DNA of 64,000 nt from Apostichopus japonicus (Eukaryota; Echinodermata; Holothuroidea; Aspidochirotida; Stichopodidae). The first letter of the stretch is position 1. Every line of letters starts with the position of its first letter. A model generated the notes under the pieces. The model was not told the DNA's origin. It searched no databases and saw only the letters and a program-made list of their open reading frames with translations. A program made the position numbers and the translations under genes. Below, piece by piece: positions 47,275 to 60,060 of the stretch. Where the stretch lies: assembly GCF_037975245.1 (NCBI RefSeq), contig NC_092569.1:28495668-28559667 (forward strand), read 5' to 3'.

Positions 47275-49085
47275 TGCAATCCCCCTCCACTCCTTGCCAC
47301 AGTCCCACCAGTGGTACCGCCGGGCACGATCTAGCCCTGGTGCAGCAATAGAAATTCCCCCTCCCTGCCACAGTCCCACCAGTGGTACCGCATGGCGCGA
47401 TCTAGCCTGATGCAGCAATATAAATTCCCCTCCCCTCCCCCCCGCCACAGTCCCACCAGTGGTACCGCAGGGCACGATCTAGCCTGATGCAGCATAGAAT
47501 TTCCCCTTTCCCGATTCCATGCTACAGTCCCACCAGTGGTGCTTCAGGGCGCGATCTAGCCCCGGTGCAGCAATAGAAATTCCCCCTCCCCTTCCCCCAT
47601 TCCCTGCCACAGTCCCACTAGTGGTGCTGCAGGGCACGATCTAGTCTGATGCAGCAATAGAAATTCCCCCTCCCTTTCCCCCACTCCCTGCCACAGTCCC
47701 ACCAGTGGTACCGCATGGCGCGATCTAGCCTGATGCAGCAATAGAAATTCCCCCATCCTTTCCCCCACTCCCTGCCACAGTCCCACCAGTGGTACCGCAT
47801 GGCGCGATCTAGCCTGATGCAGCAATAGAAATTCCCCCATCCTTTCCCCCACTCCCTGCCACAGTCCCACCAGTGGTACCGCATGGCGCGATCTAGCCTG
47901 ATGCATCAATAGAAATTCCCCCTCCCTTCCCCCATTCCCTGCCACAGTCCCACCAGTGGTACCACAGGGCACGATTTAGCCTGATGCAGCAATAGAAATA
48001 CCCCTTCCCTTCCCCCACTCCCTGCCACAGTCCCACAAGTGGTACCGCATGGCGCGATCTAGCCTGATGCAGCAATAGAAATTCCCCCTCCCTTTCCCCC
48101 ACTCCCTGCCACTGTCCCACCAGTGGTACCGCAGGGCACGACTTAGCCTGATGCAGCAATATAAATTCCCCTTCCCATCCCCCCTGCCACAGTCCCACCA
48201 GTGGTACGGCAGGGCACGATCTAGCCTGATGCAGCAATAGAATTTTCCCCTCCCCTTTCCCGATTCCATGCTAAAGTCCCACCAGTGGTGCTTCAGGGCG
48301 CGATCTAGCCCCGGTGCAGCAATAGAAATTCCCCCTCCCCTTCCCCCATTCCCTCCCACAGTCCCACTAGTGGTGCTGCAGGGCACGATCTAGCCTGATG
48401 CAGCAATAGAAATTCCCCCTCCCTTTCCCCCACTCTCTGCCACAGTCCCACCAGTGGTACCGCATGGCGCGATCTAGCCTGATGCAGCAATAGAAATTCC
48501 CCCTCCCTTTCCCCCACTCCCTGCCACAGTCCCACCAGTGGTACCGCATGGCGCGATCTAGCCTGATGCAGCAATAGAAATTCCCCCTCCCTTCCCCCAT
48601 TCCCTGCCACAGTCCCACCAGTGGTGCTGCAGGGCACGATCTAGCCTGATGCATCAATAGAAATTCCCCCTCCCCTTTCTCACTCCCTGCCACAGACTCA
48701 CAAGTGGTGATGCTGGGCGTGATCTAGTCCTGGTGCAGCAATAGAAATCCCCCCTCCCCTTCCTCACTCCCTGCCACAGGCTCACCAGTGGTGCTGCAGG
48801 GCGTGATCTAGTCCTGGTGCAGCAATAGAAATCCCCCTCCCCTTCCCCCACTCCCCGCCACAGTCCCACCAATGGTGCTGCAGGGCGTGATCAAGCCTGA
48901 TGCAGCAATAGAATTTACCCCTCCCCTTCTCCCACACTTGCCACAGGCTCACCAGTGGTGCTGCAGGGCGTGATCTAGCCTGATGCAACAATATAAATTC
49001 CCCCTCCCCTTTCCCCACTTCCTGCCACAGTCCCACCAGTGGTACCGCAGGGCGCGATCTAGCCATGGTGCAGCAATAGAAATGG
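47275..49085. repeat. ~83-bp GC-rich minisatellite, about 22 copies, with higher-order structure
   Basis: The unit is CCACAGTCCCACCAGTGGTA followed by CCGCATGGCGCGATCTAGCC and TGATGCAGCAATAGAAATTC plus a CCCCTTCCCCC tract. The blocks at about 47500-47640 and 48245-48400 share the same rare variants (CATGCTA..GTCCC, GTGCTTCAGGGCG, CCCCGGTGCAG). They lie about 745 bp apart, so nine units form a larger repeat. All ORFs here are artefacts. Confidence 0.95.
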
Positions 49086-49399
49086 GCCCCCAGAAGAGAG
49101 TCTTTATTCAACTAAGCTCAATCATGGTTTTGACTTGGCTGAGACATTGTGTACATTTTCGGCACCGCAGACGCCTAGATATAGCATACTGAGGCTTTCT
49201 CTGTGGAGGACATGGTTTTGTTTGAATTCTCAGTTCGATGGAGAACTCTCAGTTCGATGGAGAATTCTCAGTTCGATGAGAGAACTTTAAGAACTGAACA
49301 TTTGTTAAGAAAACTAATAAATATTCTTATTGTAAGCACTTATCTTCAGGCGGTTATCGGTCATACTCACCATATGGCCCTGGCAAAATGAGTCCATAC

Positions 49400-52110
49400 C
49401 AGCTGCACTGACCTAGTTACGACACTGCCCATACCACCCCCCCCCCGCCCCCCCCCCCCCGCCCTCCTCGCGTCCTCTCCCATGACAAAGTTTCGAGATT
49501 AATCCCAAGTTCTGAATACAACTTTTCCGTAAATCATATAAGGCCCATTGATTATAAATTCCCAACTATCAGTTTTACAGTCAGTTACGAGATCATTATC
49601 ATGACGAGACATAATATTCAAAGAACGTGAACATCAGAAAATAACTTTTAGGATGAATGTAGACACAACCTAATTAATTGTGGCATTTAGACCGCTAAAC
49701 AACTCTGTTATTACCCCAGGTTGTGTTTCTTTAGCACAGACTTTTAATATTTGAGAAAACCAGTAACCTTTCATACATCCGAGGCCTATCAATTAAAGCG
49801 GCTGGGATACTTAGTATAACACCCTGTTCAGTTCGTCCGTCAGATAGAAAACAAAAACTTAATAGGAAAACAAAACTTACCGCCTGAAATATTTTTCTTC
49901 AATACTCTAAAAGTTTAACAATGATAAATGTTGACCAATGGTGCTCTGCTGTTTGTATATGAAGATATTAAGAACAAAATTTTAGCTGAGTTAATACAAT
50001 TGTTAAAACATTAACATTTAGGCCTATATGCACCGACGAGCTGACGTCATCAGTCATTTAGCCTTAAATGACAAATATAGAGCTTAAGCATATTTTAAAA
50101 CTAAATATCTCGTGAATCACAATACATACAGAAACATTACAAGCTCTAAAATTATTCCTATTTCTTGGATAGTATATTTGAAATAACAAGACAAGTCATC
50201 CGTTAATGTAAATGAAACTAATTAGTTTACTCTCTTATGGATAACAACACTCGTAGGTAGAAAAATAGCACAACTATTGTATTACTATTGCTGAATATCG
50301 GTTTTGATTTGGCGGCTAATGGCCTCCCCCATTACTCTAGAACCATCCCTGAATAGCCGAACGGTTAGTCACCCAATTCCACTCCCCCTCTCTGGTCATT
50401 TGGTCCATAATTTGATTACTTAGACTTTTAAATTAATTTATTAAATTAATTAATTTGATTAAACATATTATTAATTTGATTAATCAACTTGTTTAAGTTG
50501 ATTAAAGAGATTATTAATTTGATTAAAGAGATTATTAATTTGATTAAAGAGATTATTAATTTGATTAAACAGATTATTAATTTGATTAAACAGATTTTTA
50601 ACTTAAAAGATTAAAGAGGGAGACAGACTGTTTGCCAACAACTACTGTGTGCATGCTACAAACACTGGTTTTGCGAGCAGTCCAAATATCAAAAAGGTTA
50701 AGCAATTTGATAAACATCGGACAAATCTTGGAGTGGAAACAGGAATTTTTGTCCAATGACAAGGTCAAGATTTCTTTCCCGATCTATACTTTAACTGCTA
50801 GCCTATTCTAGTTATATCGTCAATGAAAGAGTGATCGTTATTTGTATTTTTTTTATTAATTTTTAGCAATAAACGGCTGTTAGCAATTAAGGATTGGATG
50901 ATTTTGAATCTCTCGTTTATTGATTGGCGCGCAGCGTACTAGAAAATTTCTGGTATTAAACACCCCCCCCCCCCCCCCCAGATCACGCCGGAAATGGCAC
51001 ATCTCGGGCTTGAGAACCAAGTATTTCCCAATTTGTTTTCCCATCCATAACCCTTTTGACGATTGTCACCAGTCACACATCATGTTTGACCTCATAGTAC
51101 AGTATCTCCTGTGGATCAATGCTTTTGTAGGTGATTCTACGTCGCGGCCCACAATATCCGTAAGCCCCACTTTTCAAGGTTTTAAGCCCATTATTAGTTC
51201 AGAATTTGAAAATTCACATTTCTCGTGAAATAAATTCACTTCAAAACATGCCCATAATGTTGCACAAAATTTCATCTATGGACAACCAATACAGAAAAAC
51301 CTCCTTCAACCCCTGACAGACCGGTCAAGATTGCACGAGTAGAGGGAAGTATTTTAGGAATGTTGGTCAGGGAAATGTCGAAGATTCAGACACAGTTAAT
51401 TTATTGGTGCATGGGCGCAGATCAGTCTTGGATAATGGTGGGGACGCGCGTCTGTTCTCGGATACTATCTAAGCGGAGCGCGACCAAACAATATCAGGGG
51501 ACAAATAACCCAAGTAGACTTTTGTATACGATGGGTCTTGGGTCCTCTCCCAGAAAAAAAAATATAGACTGCAGCAAATGCGATTTCCGTCCTCTATTTA
51601 ACAACTGTGGATAAATATAATAAAATGAGAATTGGACGTGAAGCTAGCTCAAATTGGCAACACACATTGTGAGTTGTTAACGATTGTTTTGTTCAAACTC
51701 AGTCCGTTTTGCTGACCACGAGTTACCAGTCTCGTATATAGATTATATTTCACATGATTGAATGTGTTAATACTTCAGCAGAGAAGACACGCCTAACAGT
51801 GCCAATAGTAATAATTCTCGTCTTTTATGGCATGTCATTTGCACAACGCTGGATCAAACTGCGCCAAAGTTCAATACAGGTGAATTTGAAGTGCAACGTT
51901 TGGTCAAGACAAATTTGTGGGGACACGGTATAGCATGTCCCCCAACCCCCCCCCCCCCGGACTGAAAAAAAAGTTGGTGGGGGCGCCTACCGCTGTCCCC
52001 GTCAGGATCTGTTTCCTTGTATTGGTGTACAAATATTAAAACCTCTTATAACGGCTACTCTAAAACTTCGTTGAAATGAAAAAAATACCAGATATTTCCG
52101 AAACCGAACA
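49400..52110. other. no recognisable gene; C-runs and one AT repeat
   Basis: C-runs at about 49436-49462, 50962-50980 and 51947-51959 look like MITE debris without ends. No ORF resembles a known protein. Confidence 0.5.
50500..50606. repeat. 20-bp AT tandem repeat
   Basis: GATTAAAGAGATTATTAATTT repeated about five times, with looser copies from 50430. Confidence 0.9.
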
Positions 52111-52124
52111 CTTAACACTACACA

Positions 52125-52488
52125 CAAGGGCGTAGGAACCGGGGGGGCTGGGGGCGCCAGCCCCCCCAGTGAAAAATGTGGAGGGGCGGAAGTATCATTC
52201 CGCCCCCCGCTTCGCAAGTCAGAAAACCCCTTTTTCATTTCCAAATGAGAAAAAAAATCTCATTTGGAGCACCAAATTGCATCTAAGGCCTGGTGAAAAT
52301 ACAAAATTAAGTTTACAAAATGGAGTGGATGTTGAAGTGTGCTATATTGCACCAAATTGAATCTGAGGCTACCTGGAAATGCCAAAAAATCCAAAGGGGG
52401 AGGGGACACCCCTCCCCTTAGACCCCTCCCCCAGGCCGGCCATCAGTCTTCAGCCCCCCCCACTCAAAAGTACCTTCCTACGCCACTG
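52125..52488. mobile_element. hAT-type MITE, family A, copy 3
   Basis: A 364-bp element with the same ends as copies 1 and 2. The exact 8-bp TSD ACTACACA lies at 52117-52124 and 52489-52496. Confidence 0.93.
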
Positions 52489-53140
52489 ACTACACACATA
52501 GACAGTTTGAAGTTTGTTCATCCTGGAACGCCATTTTCATGCTCGCTGATGTGATATCTGCTGTTAATATATATGATATCTGCTGTTTGCTTTACAAATT
52601 CGAATAATTGAAATGAGACTGAAATAAATAACAGGGGAGAACATTTATTACTCTTATACCGAAACCCTACACCCATCGAAATGTGTGGGGTACGTGTCCC
52701 CCCGCCCCCCCCCCCCCCTGGATTGACGCCCATGCCCTCAGTGTGCTACATGCAGGTGTGATTTGTCTTTACCCTGATCTATATCTTTAATGATAAAACG
52801 GTTATATTGTCAACGGATGAGTGATCGGATATCATATTTTAAATAAGTTTTAGAAATCCCTCATGTATCATTTTGATTCTCCATAAACCATCGTTTTATT
52901 GATTGCTGGAAAGATTCATGAGTAAACACACTGCCTCTTTTCAACCTCTCTTATCATCCTATTCTTTCATTTATCTTTGTTTGTTGCATGCATGTATACG
53001 ATTGATATATCTCTTTTATTGTATCACACAAGTGATATCTGCGATAAAATGGATTCATGGTTATATATATAAATTAATATAAAAACGGTTGGGCAAACAA
53101 TACATAATTTAGATGCAACCAACCGTGTTGGCCATAGTAA

Positions 53141-53231
<91 letters not shown>

Positions 53232-53343
53232 TGTCTGATGGCGTGTGTTGGAAAGTTACGAATATACACAAGAAAAGAAATGGGAAAAAATTATACTTTC
53301 ATTTCCAACTTTATTACTTAGAACGTTAAATAGGTGACAAAAT

Positions 53344-53372
53344 ATTTCGAGCGTTTACACGGCTCTTCTTCA
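53344..53372 (-). ncRNA. hammerhead-like core (left arm copy)
   Basis: Inverted copy of the motif at 54479-54513: CTGAAGA, GAGC/GCTC stem, GAAA. See the right-arm copy. Confidence 0.3.
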
Positions 53373-53396
53373 GTTGTACTAATGAAATGGAAGAAA

Positions 53397-54426
53397 CTAG
53401 ACCTTATTGGTATTTAGCTTAGCATGTATGCTCATAAAAGAGAGATCCCTGTTGAGCCCATTGTTGTGTGTGTTGAGGCGTAAGATGGTTTTTAGTTCCC
53501 GGTTGTTTCTTTCATGGGCGGTTTTGAAGAAGCCGTAGAGAATTACAAATTTGAGGTCAAATAAGTTGTGATTGGGGAGATTAAAATGTTCGGCAACAGG
53601 GAAACCTGGGTTATTATTGCGGATACTTAGTTTGTGGTTATTGAAGCGGAGTCTGAACTTTGTGCTGGTTTCGCCAATATAGGTGACCTGGGGGCACTTG
53701 CAACAATACAGCAGGTAGATGACATTGGCTGAGTCGCAACCAAATCTAACAGGTCTCAGAGTAGTGCCCTAGGCCCGGTGGAGGAAAGTGGGGGAGGGGT
53801 CGAGGTGTGTGCACACCAAGCATCTAGGTTTGTTACAGGGGATGTTACCACTGTCAGGTTCATTACTGGGTGGGGCGAGATTAGTGCGAACCAGCACTGA
53901 GCGGATGTTACGGGGTTGTCTATATGCTATGACTGGGGGGGGCTTTGAAGAGTTCAGCTATTGTGGAGTCCGAACCTAGAGTGCCCCAAGATTGTTTGAT
54001 TTCATTGAAAAGGGGGCGAAGGGAGGGATGGTAGGTGACAACAAGGGATAGTCTATCAGAAACAGATTTTTTACGATAGGTAAGGAGACTAGATCGTTGT
54101 AGAGACAGAACCCGTTTGAGGTGGAAGTTAAGTATTCGGTACGGGTATCCTCTTTGAAGGAAAAAATCAAACAGTTCAATGGCCTTATTAAGAAAAGTTT
54201 GGTCATGTGAGCAGATACGCCGGTATCGGAGTAACTGGCTGTAGACAATGGAATTTTTGGTGTGGCGGGGATGAAAACTATTAAAGTGGAGATAAGAGTG
54301 CCTATCAGTGGGTTTGGCATACACCGATGTCTCTATTTTGTGATCATCGATCATGACGAGTACATCGAGGAAGGGAATTTGCTTAGTGGACCGTTCGGTG
54401 GTAAACTTTATGGAATCGTGAAAATC
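53397..54426 (-). pseudogene. Penelope-like RT C-terminus + GIY-YIG endonuclease, broken
   Basis: The reading starts near the inner arm with TKQIPFLDVLVMIDDHKIET and continues SVYAKPTDRHSYLHFNSFHP and SQLLRYRRICSHDQTF, typical of the Penelope RT thumb side. A frameshift occurs at an 8-G run (about 53935-53942). Next comes a Cys segment (NIPCNKPRCLVC), an in-frame TAG near 53770, then the endonuclease VIYLLYCCKCPQVTYIGETS and a C-terminal helix-rich part (HERNNRELKTILRLN) ending in the inner arm. The RT palm with the catalytic aspartates is absent, so it is a 5'-truncated, dead copy. Confidence 0.85.
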
Positions 54427-54478
54427 ATGCTAAGCTAAATACCAATAAGGTCTAGTTTCTTCCATTTCATTAGTACAA

Positions 54479-54513
54479 CTGAAGAAGAGCCGTGTAAACG
54501 CTCGAAATATTTT
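54479..54513 (+). ncRNA. hammerhead-like core (right arm copy)
   Basis: CTGAAGA, one extra A, stem GAGC/GCTC, then GAAATATTTTGTC, where ATA/TGT can form a tiny stem III with C at the cleavage position. The order matches a hammerhead core with a variable seventh base, as reported for Penelope-like elements. The extra A before stem II and the lack of a clear stem I argue for a degenerate copy. Confidence 0.3.
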
Positions 54514-54583
54514 GTCACCTATTTAACGTTCTAAGTAATAAAGTTGGAAATGAAAGTATCATTTTTTCCATTTTTTTCTTGTG

Positions 54584-54691
<108 letters not shown>

Positions 54692-54878
54692 GTTTTACTA
54701 TGGCCAACACGGTTGATTGCATCTAAATTATGTATTGTTTGCCCAACCGTTTTTATATATTTATTTGAGTTTAATGTCGATACGAAAGTACATGAAGTAT
54801 CACTTTTAAATTACAGAAAGGGGCAAAAGGCACCCCCCCCCCGCCACGAATGGGCACTTATAATTTATTGAAGAAGGC

Positions 54879-55136
54879 ATGATTGAGGTACTTTTTAAGG
54901 AAAAGTCACCAAGGAAAGAACCTGGGCAAGAAAAACCCAAAACCGAACCGACTAATTCGCTCTTAACCCCAGCCCCTTGCCTAGAGACTGTGGCTGTGTG
55001 CCCATCGCCAGGTGTGTATCACGATTCCCCCTATAAGGGTAACATAAATGCTACGCATGTAATTAGCCAAGAGGTTGAGGTTATTCACAAAACAACGGGG
55101 CACTTGCCTTTTGTGCCCCTGATTGTTTCAAAGTAA
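54879..55136 (+). CDS. uncharacterised 85-aa ORF
   Basis: Unrecognised. Open from ATG 54879 to the stop at 55134, rich in Pro, Lys and Glu at the start (SPRKEPGQEKPKTEPTNSLL). No splice context, signal or motif supports it; it may be chance or a degraded element. Confidence 0.15.
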   Translation: MIEVLFKEKSPRKEPGQEKPKTEPTNSLLTPAPCLETVAVCPSPGVYHDSPYKGNINATHVISQEVEVIHKTTGHLPFVPLIVSK

Positions 55137-55674
55137 ATAATTATTAAGAATTCATCTATGAAAGAATATCTGAAAATGTTGAATCAAAAGAAGAAAACCA
55201 GAATGGCGATCGGTGATTATATAGAGGTATATTATATTTATATATTATAATTATATATATTATATTTATATATTATAATTATAATATCACTACACTGTAA
55301 TTATGTTTTTCAAGTTCTCAAACCTGATAAACAAATGAACTAACGCCATGCAGTCTGTAAGACCTGGTAAAAAACAACTTGTGTGAAATTACGTAATAAT
55401 CTTCGACCAATGGATTAAGCTATACAGTTGATGGAGAAACTGGAATTTTTAAATCTAAGAAAAGGCTCCACCACCTTGATACTATTTCATAACACTATGG
55501 AGAGACATCGGTCACTTTTAAGAGTGGACTGTTGAATAAACGTTTTGAAAGTTTTTTTTTTGCTTTTTTCACCCACTCTCATTTGGCTTAATGTCCTCTC
55601 CTTGAAAGTTAAACAATTTTACCAATTCAATTGTAAGGAAACGAAAGTCCTTGGTGGCAAAATAAAACCACAGG

Positions 55675-55992
55675 CAGGCGCGTAGCCAAGAGGGGCGAAG
55701 GGGCAGCCGACCCCCCCCCCCCTTGAGCATATTTTATTAATTTTTTTAAAATGTTTTTATGATATCGCTAGTATTTTCAAAAGAGAAAATGCTAAGATGC
55801 AACTTACAAGGCCATTTCCAGCAATCTGGGAGGCATTTTCAGCCAAAATTTTCTTGTACGCTTCGCGCCAAACATGGTGGCGCTACGCTTAGATAGTTTG
55901 CAGAGCCGTATATAGAGATACGGCTCTTATAGATTGCAGTGCCCAATTTACAGTTTCGCCCCTCCCTTGGCAAATTCCTGGCTACGCGCCTG
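55675..55992. mobile_element. hAT-type MITE, family D
   Basis: The left end CAGGCGCGTAGCCAAG and the right end, read inward as CAGGCGCGTAGCCAGG, form a 14-bp perfect TIR. Flanks ACCACAGG (55667-55674) and GCCACAGG (55993-56000) match at seven of eight bases, consistent with an 8-bp TSD. Confidence 0.75.
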
Positions 55993-56214
55993 GCCACAGG
56001 CAACCGCAAAAGTTTATCCATTAAAACAATTTAATAGTATAGGTACGGACGGAGATTGCTTCCCTTTTAATTGCGTATGATTATGACGATACCTGCAAAA
56101 ATTGAAAGCTTGTCGGGGAGAGCATTAATCCATGTCATGTGACAGGATTATTTCAATTTCTCTAGCTTATGATGATCTATGTGGTGGGAAGCATGGGCAC
56201 TTTATTGTCCTGTT

Positions 56215-56588
56215 CAAGGGCGTAGGAACCGGGGGGCTGGGGGGGCGCCAGCCCCCAGTGAAAAATGTGGAGGGCGGAAGTATCATTCCGCCCCCCCCCC
56301 CCGCTTCGCAAGTCAGAAAAACCCCTTTTTCATTTCCATATGAGAAAAAAAATCTCACTTGGAGCACCAAATTGCATCTAAGGCCAGGTGAAAATACAAA
56401 ATTAAGTTAACGAAATGGAGTCGGTGTTGAAGTGTGCTATATTGCACCAAATTGCATCTGAGGCTATCTGGAAATGCAAAAATATTCCAAAGGGGAGGGG
56501 GACACACCCTCTCCTTAGACCCCTCCCCCAGGTCGGTCATCAGTCTTCAGCCCCCCCCCCCACTCAAAAGTACCTTCCTACGCCACAG
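56215..56588. mobile_element. hAT-type MITE, family A, copy 4
   Basis: A 374-bp element with the same ends (right end CTGTGGCGTAGG read inward). The exact 8-bp TSD GTCCTGTT lies at 56207-56214 and 56589-56596. Confidence 0.92.
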
Positions 56589-57759
56589 GTCCTGTTTGTG
56601 TTGAAACTCGTCTAGACTTACAGATCATGTTACTTTTATCAGTTAGTGTGTAATTCAATGGGGCCTGTAATAGGCGTATGCTACTTTCAGTAAACTTTCG
56701 CAGAACTGGTTGCTCTTAAACTTTACGTTAAGGTTGTCTTGTCAGGGGTCGCGTCGAAAGTAAGATAGGGGTCTGTTCACGTTAAAGCGCCCAAATTAGC
56801 ATAAATGGCATTTGGAGCATTGTGACAAAATAATTAGAGATTCTAGAGATACAAATATTATCCCCTTGGAGAGAGTCCACCTAGCTGTACCTACCATAGC
56901 ATAGACAACTTCCTGAGATATGCATATGGTATGCCATACTCCCAGAAGTGCCGAAATGTGGACGGAAAATGTTGCCATTTTCAAACTGCACAATTTGTAC
57001 TTTGGTCTATTCTCAACTCCAAAAGAGGATTACTCCAAATTTTGTCATAATTGAACTTTGTGGCTATATGTTCCCTCTCATAAATATTTCAGAAAATTTC
57101 ATCGATGAATTTGCGAATTATTGCGAAACTGGACCAGTGTTTCGGACATCACTTTTTCCGTCCACATTTATACACCAATTTATGAGTGGCATAGTTTGGG
57201 GTTAAATAACAAATGTTGAAAGTGGTGTGCCTTTTCAGTACTGTCATAGTTGTATCAAATAAAATATATATCAGATGCATGTCCATTCAGCCACATTTTA
57301 CTACACGATAAAGTTAAACAACATGCAAAATGTTTCCGTCCACATTTTGGTGATGTCCGAAACGTCATGAAGCAACTAATATATGAAGTATGTTAAAACC
57401 CACAAGACTGTTTTGTTGCTCTAATTAAAGCATAAGTACTCCCTCAACTACAGTATGTACATGAAACATTTCCACTCATCCGTTTTGATGTTATAACCAT
57501 TTCAATTTTTCCGTCCATGTGTGTGATGTCCGAAACACCAGTGATGTCCGAAACAAGTTTTAATTAATATTGCTTTATGTTGCTTGAAAAAAAGACACAA
57601 TAGATGAGCACTTCATATATTATGACAAGTTCTATTGTTACAAACATACATACTGCACTACTCAAAACTTTTTCCATCTTTACCAAATATTATAGCAAAA
57701 TAACCTTAAAAATATGTTTCGGACATCACCATGTGTTTCGGACATCACTTTTGTGAATC

Positions 57760-59800
57760 CAACATATTGTAAAACAGCACTAGTTTCAACTGAATGATTC
57801 AATTGGTTGATTTCAGTGTGCTAGAATACACTAAGATCCTACAAAAGAATGCTTCCTAACTTTTGGTGTCATTTGAACAACATGTATTCATCTTTTGATG
57901 ACTTGTGACAAGTCTAAAATGATATTCTACATATTTGGGTATGAATGTTTCTGGGAACATCAAATTACTTGGATTTTTCTAGAACTGACATCATTAACAC
58001 TACAATTTTCCATCCTTTAGTACTGAAGAAGTAAAAAAAACTTTTAGTGATTTTTTTTCCTGACATAACATGTATCAGTATGCCATCACAGTATACAGTA
58101 CATTAGAAAGTAATGCTGTAATTGTCTGCTATAGCTTGAATCAAGCTACAGTATTTGTCACAACCATAGAAAGCCTATTTATAGGCTAGAAGAACTACAT
58201 CAAAGGGCCTGTGGGTACCATGCATGGACTGTCATGTGATGTGTTCCAGCTTCCATGGCGGTACCAATTTGATATTTCCCAATATCATATTGAGAATTGT
58301 AAAGTTATTTACACACAATTGGAATAGGCCTAGACGAGTTTTGTAGCACAGTAGCTCATGTTTCTATCACATCAGTCTACAGCATAGTATGTCAACGTCA
58401 CTTTGAAAAACTGAACACCGTTCAGTGTCGTCTGTCGCTCTATATGTATGGAATCAGTGTGCATCTACTGTATAACACCCTATGTCAGAGCAGTTTAACT
58501 GTTGATGGGAACTTGATGGTTGTCAAGAAAAGCTACCAGTACTTTGGGAAGATGTTAGCTAAGTAGTAGGACCGTGGAACGTGTCTGGTGATCTAACCTA
58601 TAAATGTTGGTCAACTACTATAACTACAATGTTAAGGTGCAGACATTGCTAGGTAACTGTGTGTTGTCTGCTGCTCTAAGCCCAAATATACATTTACTGT
58701 ACTAGTTAGTAAATCACAATGGGCAATGTGGAGATTAATGCAGTACCTGTATATCAGATTATTAGTACCACCCTGGAACACATTACAGTACATGACCCTC
58801 TTTGACTGGTACGCGGATTTACTGTGTGATGAAACCTCCAGGTTTACTCGATGGTGTCAACAGTATTAATATACACAGAGTGGTGCATCATGCATGACCA
58901 TGTTTTCATTCCGAGTTGCTTCAGACTTCAGAGCTTTAGTGATATGTATACAGATATTTATCATTATGAAACTTAAGGATAAAGCTGAACAATTTGCTGA
59001 GCTGCTGTATACCATAACATCTAGGCCTGATACTTAAATGTAAGTTTAGGCCATAAGCTTAAATCATAACAATCTTACAAAGTAAATCATTTAATTCATA
59101 TGTGACAAGGAGTATTTGTACAAACCATGAATACTTGTTTTTCACATTATAATAGCCAAGGCATAATGATGAATCTCAATAAAGAAGGATATTTAAACTA
59201 GTACTTATAGTACTACTAGTATAGGCTACTACTGTTGCTTAGCTGGACCAGTGGAAGCAATCTTCAACATTGGCAGATCCAGCTCAAAGGTGCATGGGGA
59301 GGGGGTGGGAGCGGGTGGGTACCATTTGAAGGGGTGCAAAATAGTTGTTATTGCTGACATTACTGAATAGGACCAAGCATTCTAGTGGAGTTTAGGATAT
59401 GATACCTCCCCTCTGAAAATTGTTTAAATAGTAGACTCAATGATAATAGCTACAACAGGTGGGTGCCAAATTAGCTACTGTATGTAGGGATGTCTCCTGT
59501 GTACATCTGTATATTTATTAAATGGTAAATATTTGCTGTTTGTTTCAATTATTGCAGACTTCATCTAGGTAATGATGGAAATGTGGAAACCGTAAAAGTT
59601 AAAAAGAATTCTATAACCCTTTTGGGGGAAAAATTTCTTTGCAGTCAATAATAATACCATTTCCTGCAAAATAATGTATAAGTTGATGTTTCTGGAAAGT
59701 GTTGGTGAATGCTGGCCACTGCAAATGGTATGCTGGACAGGTAACGAATGTGGTGAAGCAGAGATTAACTTTATGCAAATGGTGATCAATGAATGGTCAC
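57760..59800. other. interior of the TIR element: nothing recognised
   Basis: AT-rich, no ORF with known motifs, no copies of the 14-mer. It may be captured sequence or decayed transposase. Confidence 0.4.
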
Positions 59801-59814
59801 TATGTGGAGTGTGA

Positions 59815-60060
59815 TGGAGTGTTAGCTCAGTGGTTAACGCCGGTGCCTTTCAATCATAAGGTCCCGAGTTTGTGTCACTCCAAGATTAATGTATGTCGTC
59901 AAGTTACAGAGTTGTTGACAATTGTCAATTCATAATCATGGTCGTTAAATATGAATCTAAGAGACTGACTTCGGTCAGCTTGCGGCTTTGATAAGCCAAT
60001 GATGGCTTCTTCGCGAGTTCCTGCTTGCAGGAGGATCTAAACTACATGTGTGTATTCTGG
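59815..60060 (+). mobile_element. tRNA-derived SINE
   Basis: The head, 59815-59882, has pairing ends (TGGAGTG / CACTCCA), an A box (TTAGCTCAGTGGTTAA) and an anticodon-like CCTT..AAGG hairpin. The B box is degenerate (GAGTTTGTGTC instead of GGTTCGANTCC). A non-tRNA body follows, with GACTGACTTCGGTCAGC and CGAGTTCCTGCTTGCAGGAG, which can form small hairpins. The degenerate T-arm and extra body exclude a working tRNA gene. It is nested in the 4.87-kb TIR element. Confidence 0.6.

Noticed and set aside
47197-49192. Minus-strand repeat proteins (MPCGTTGGTVAG..., WWDCGREWGKG)
   Set aside because: Three overlapping frames are all open because of the ~83-bp repeat; not genes.
52674-52735. MITE end near the C-run before GGATTGACGCCCATGCC
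   Set aside because: A hAT-like end phrase is present, but there is no partner end and no TSD; too fragmentary to call.
59815-59882. Functional tRNA gene
   Set aside because: Good A box and acceptor pairing, but the B box and D stem are degenerate and a SINE body follows.
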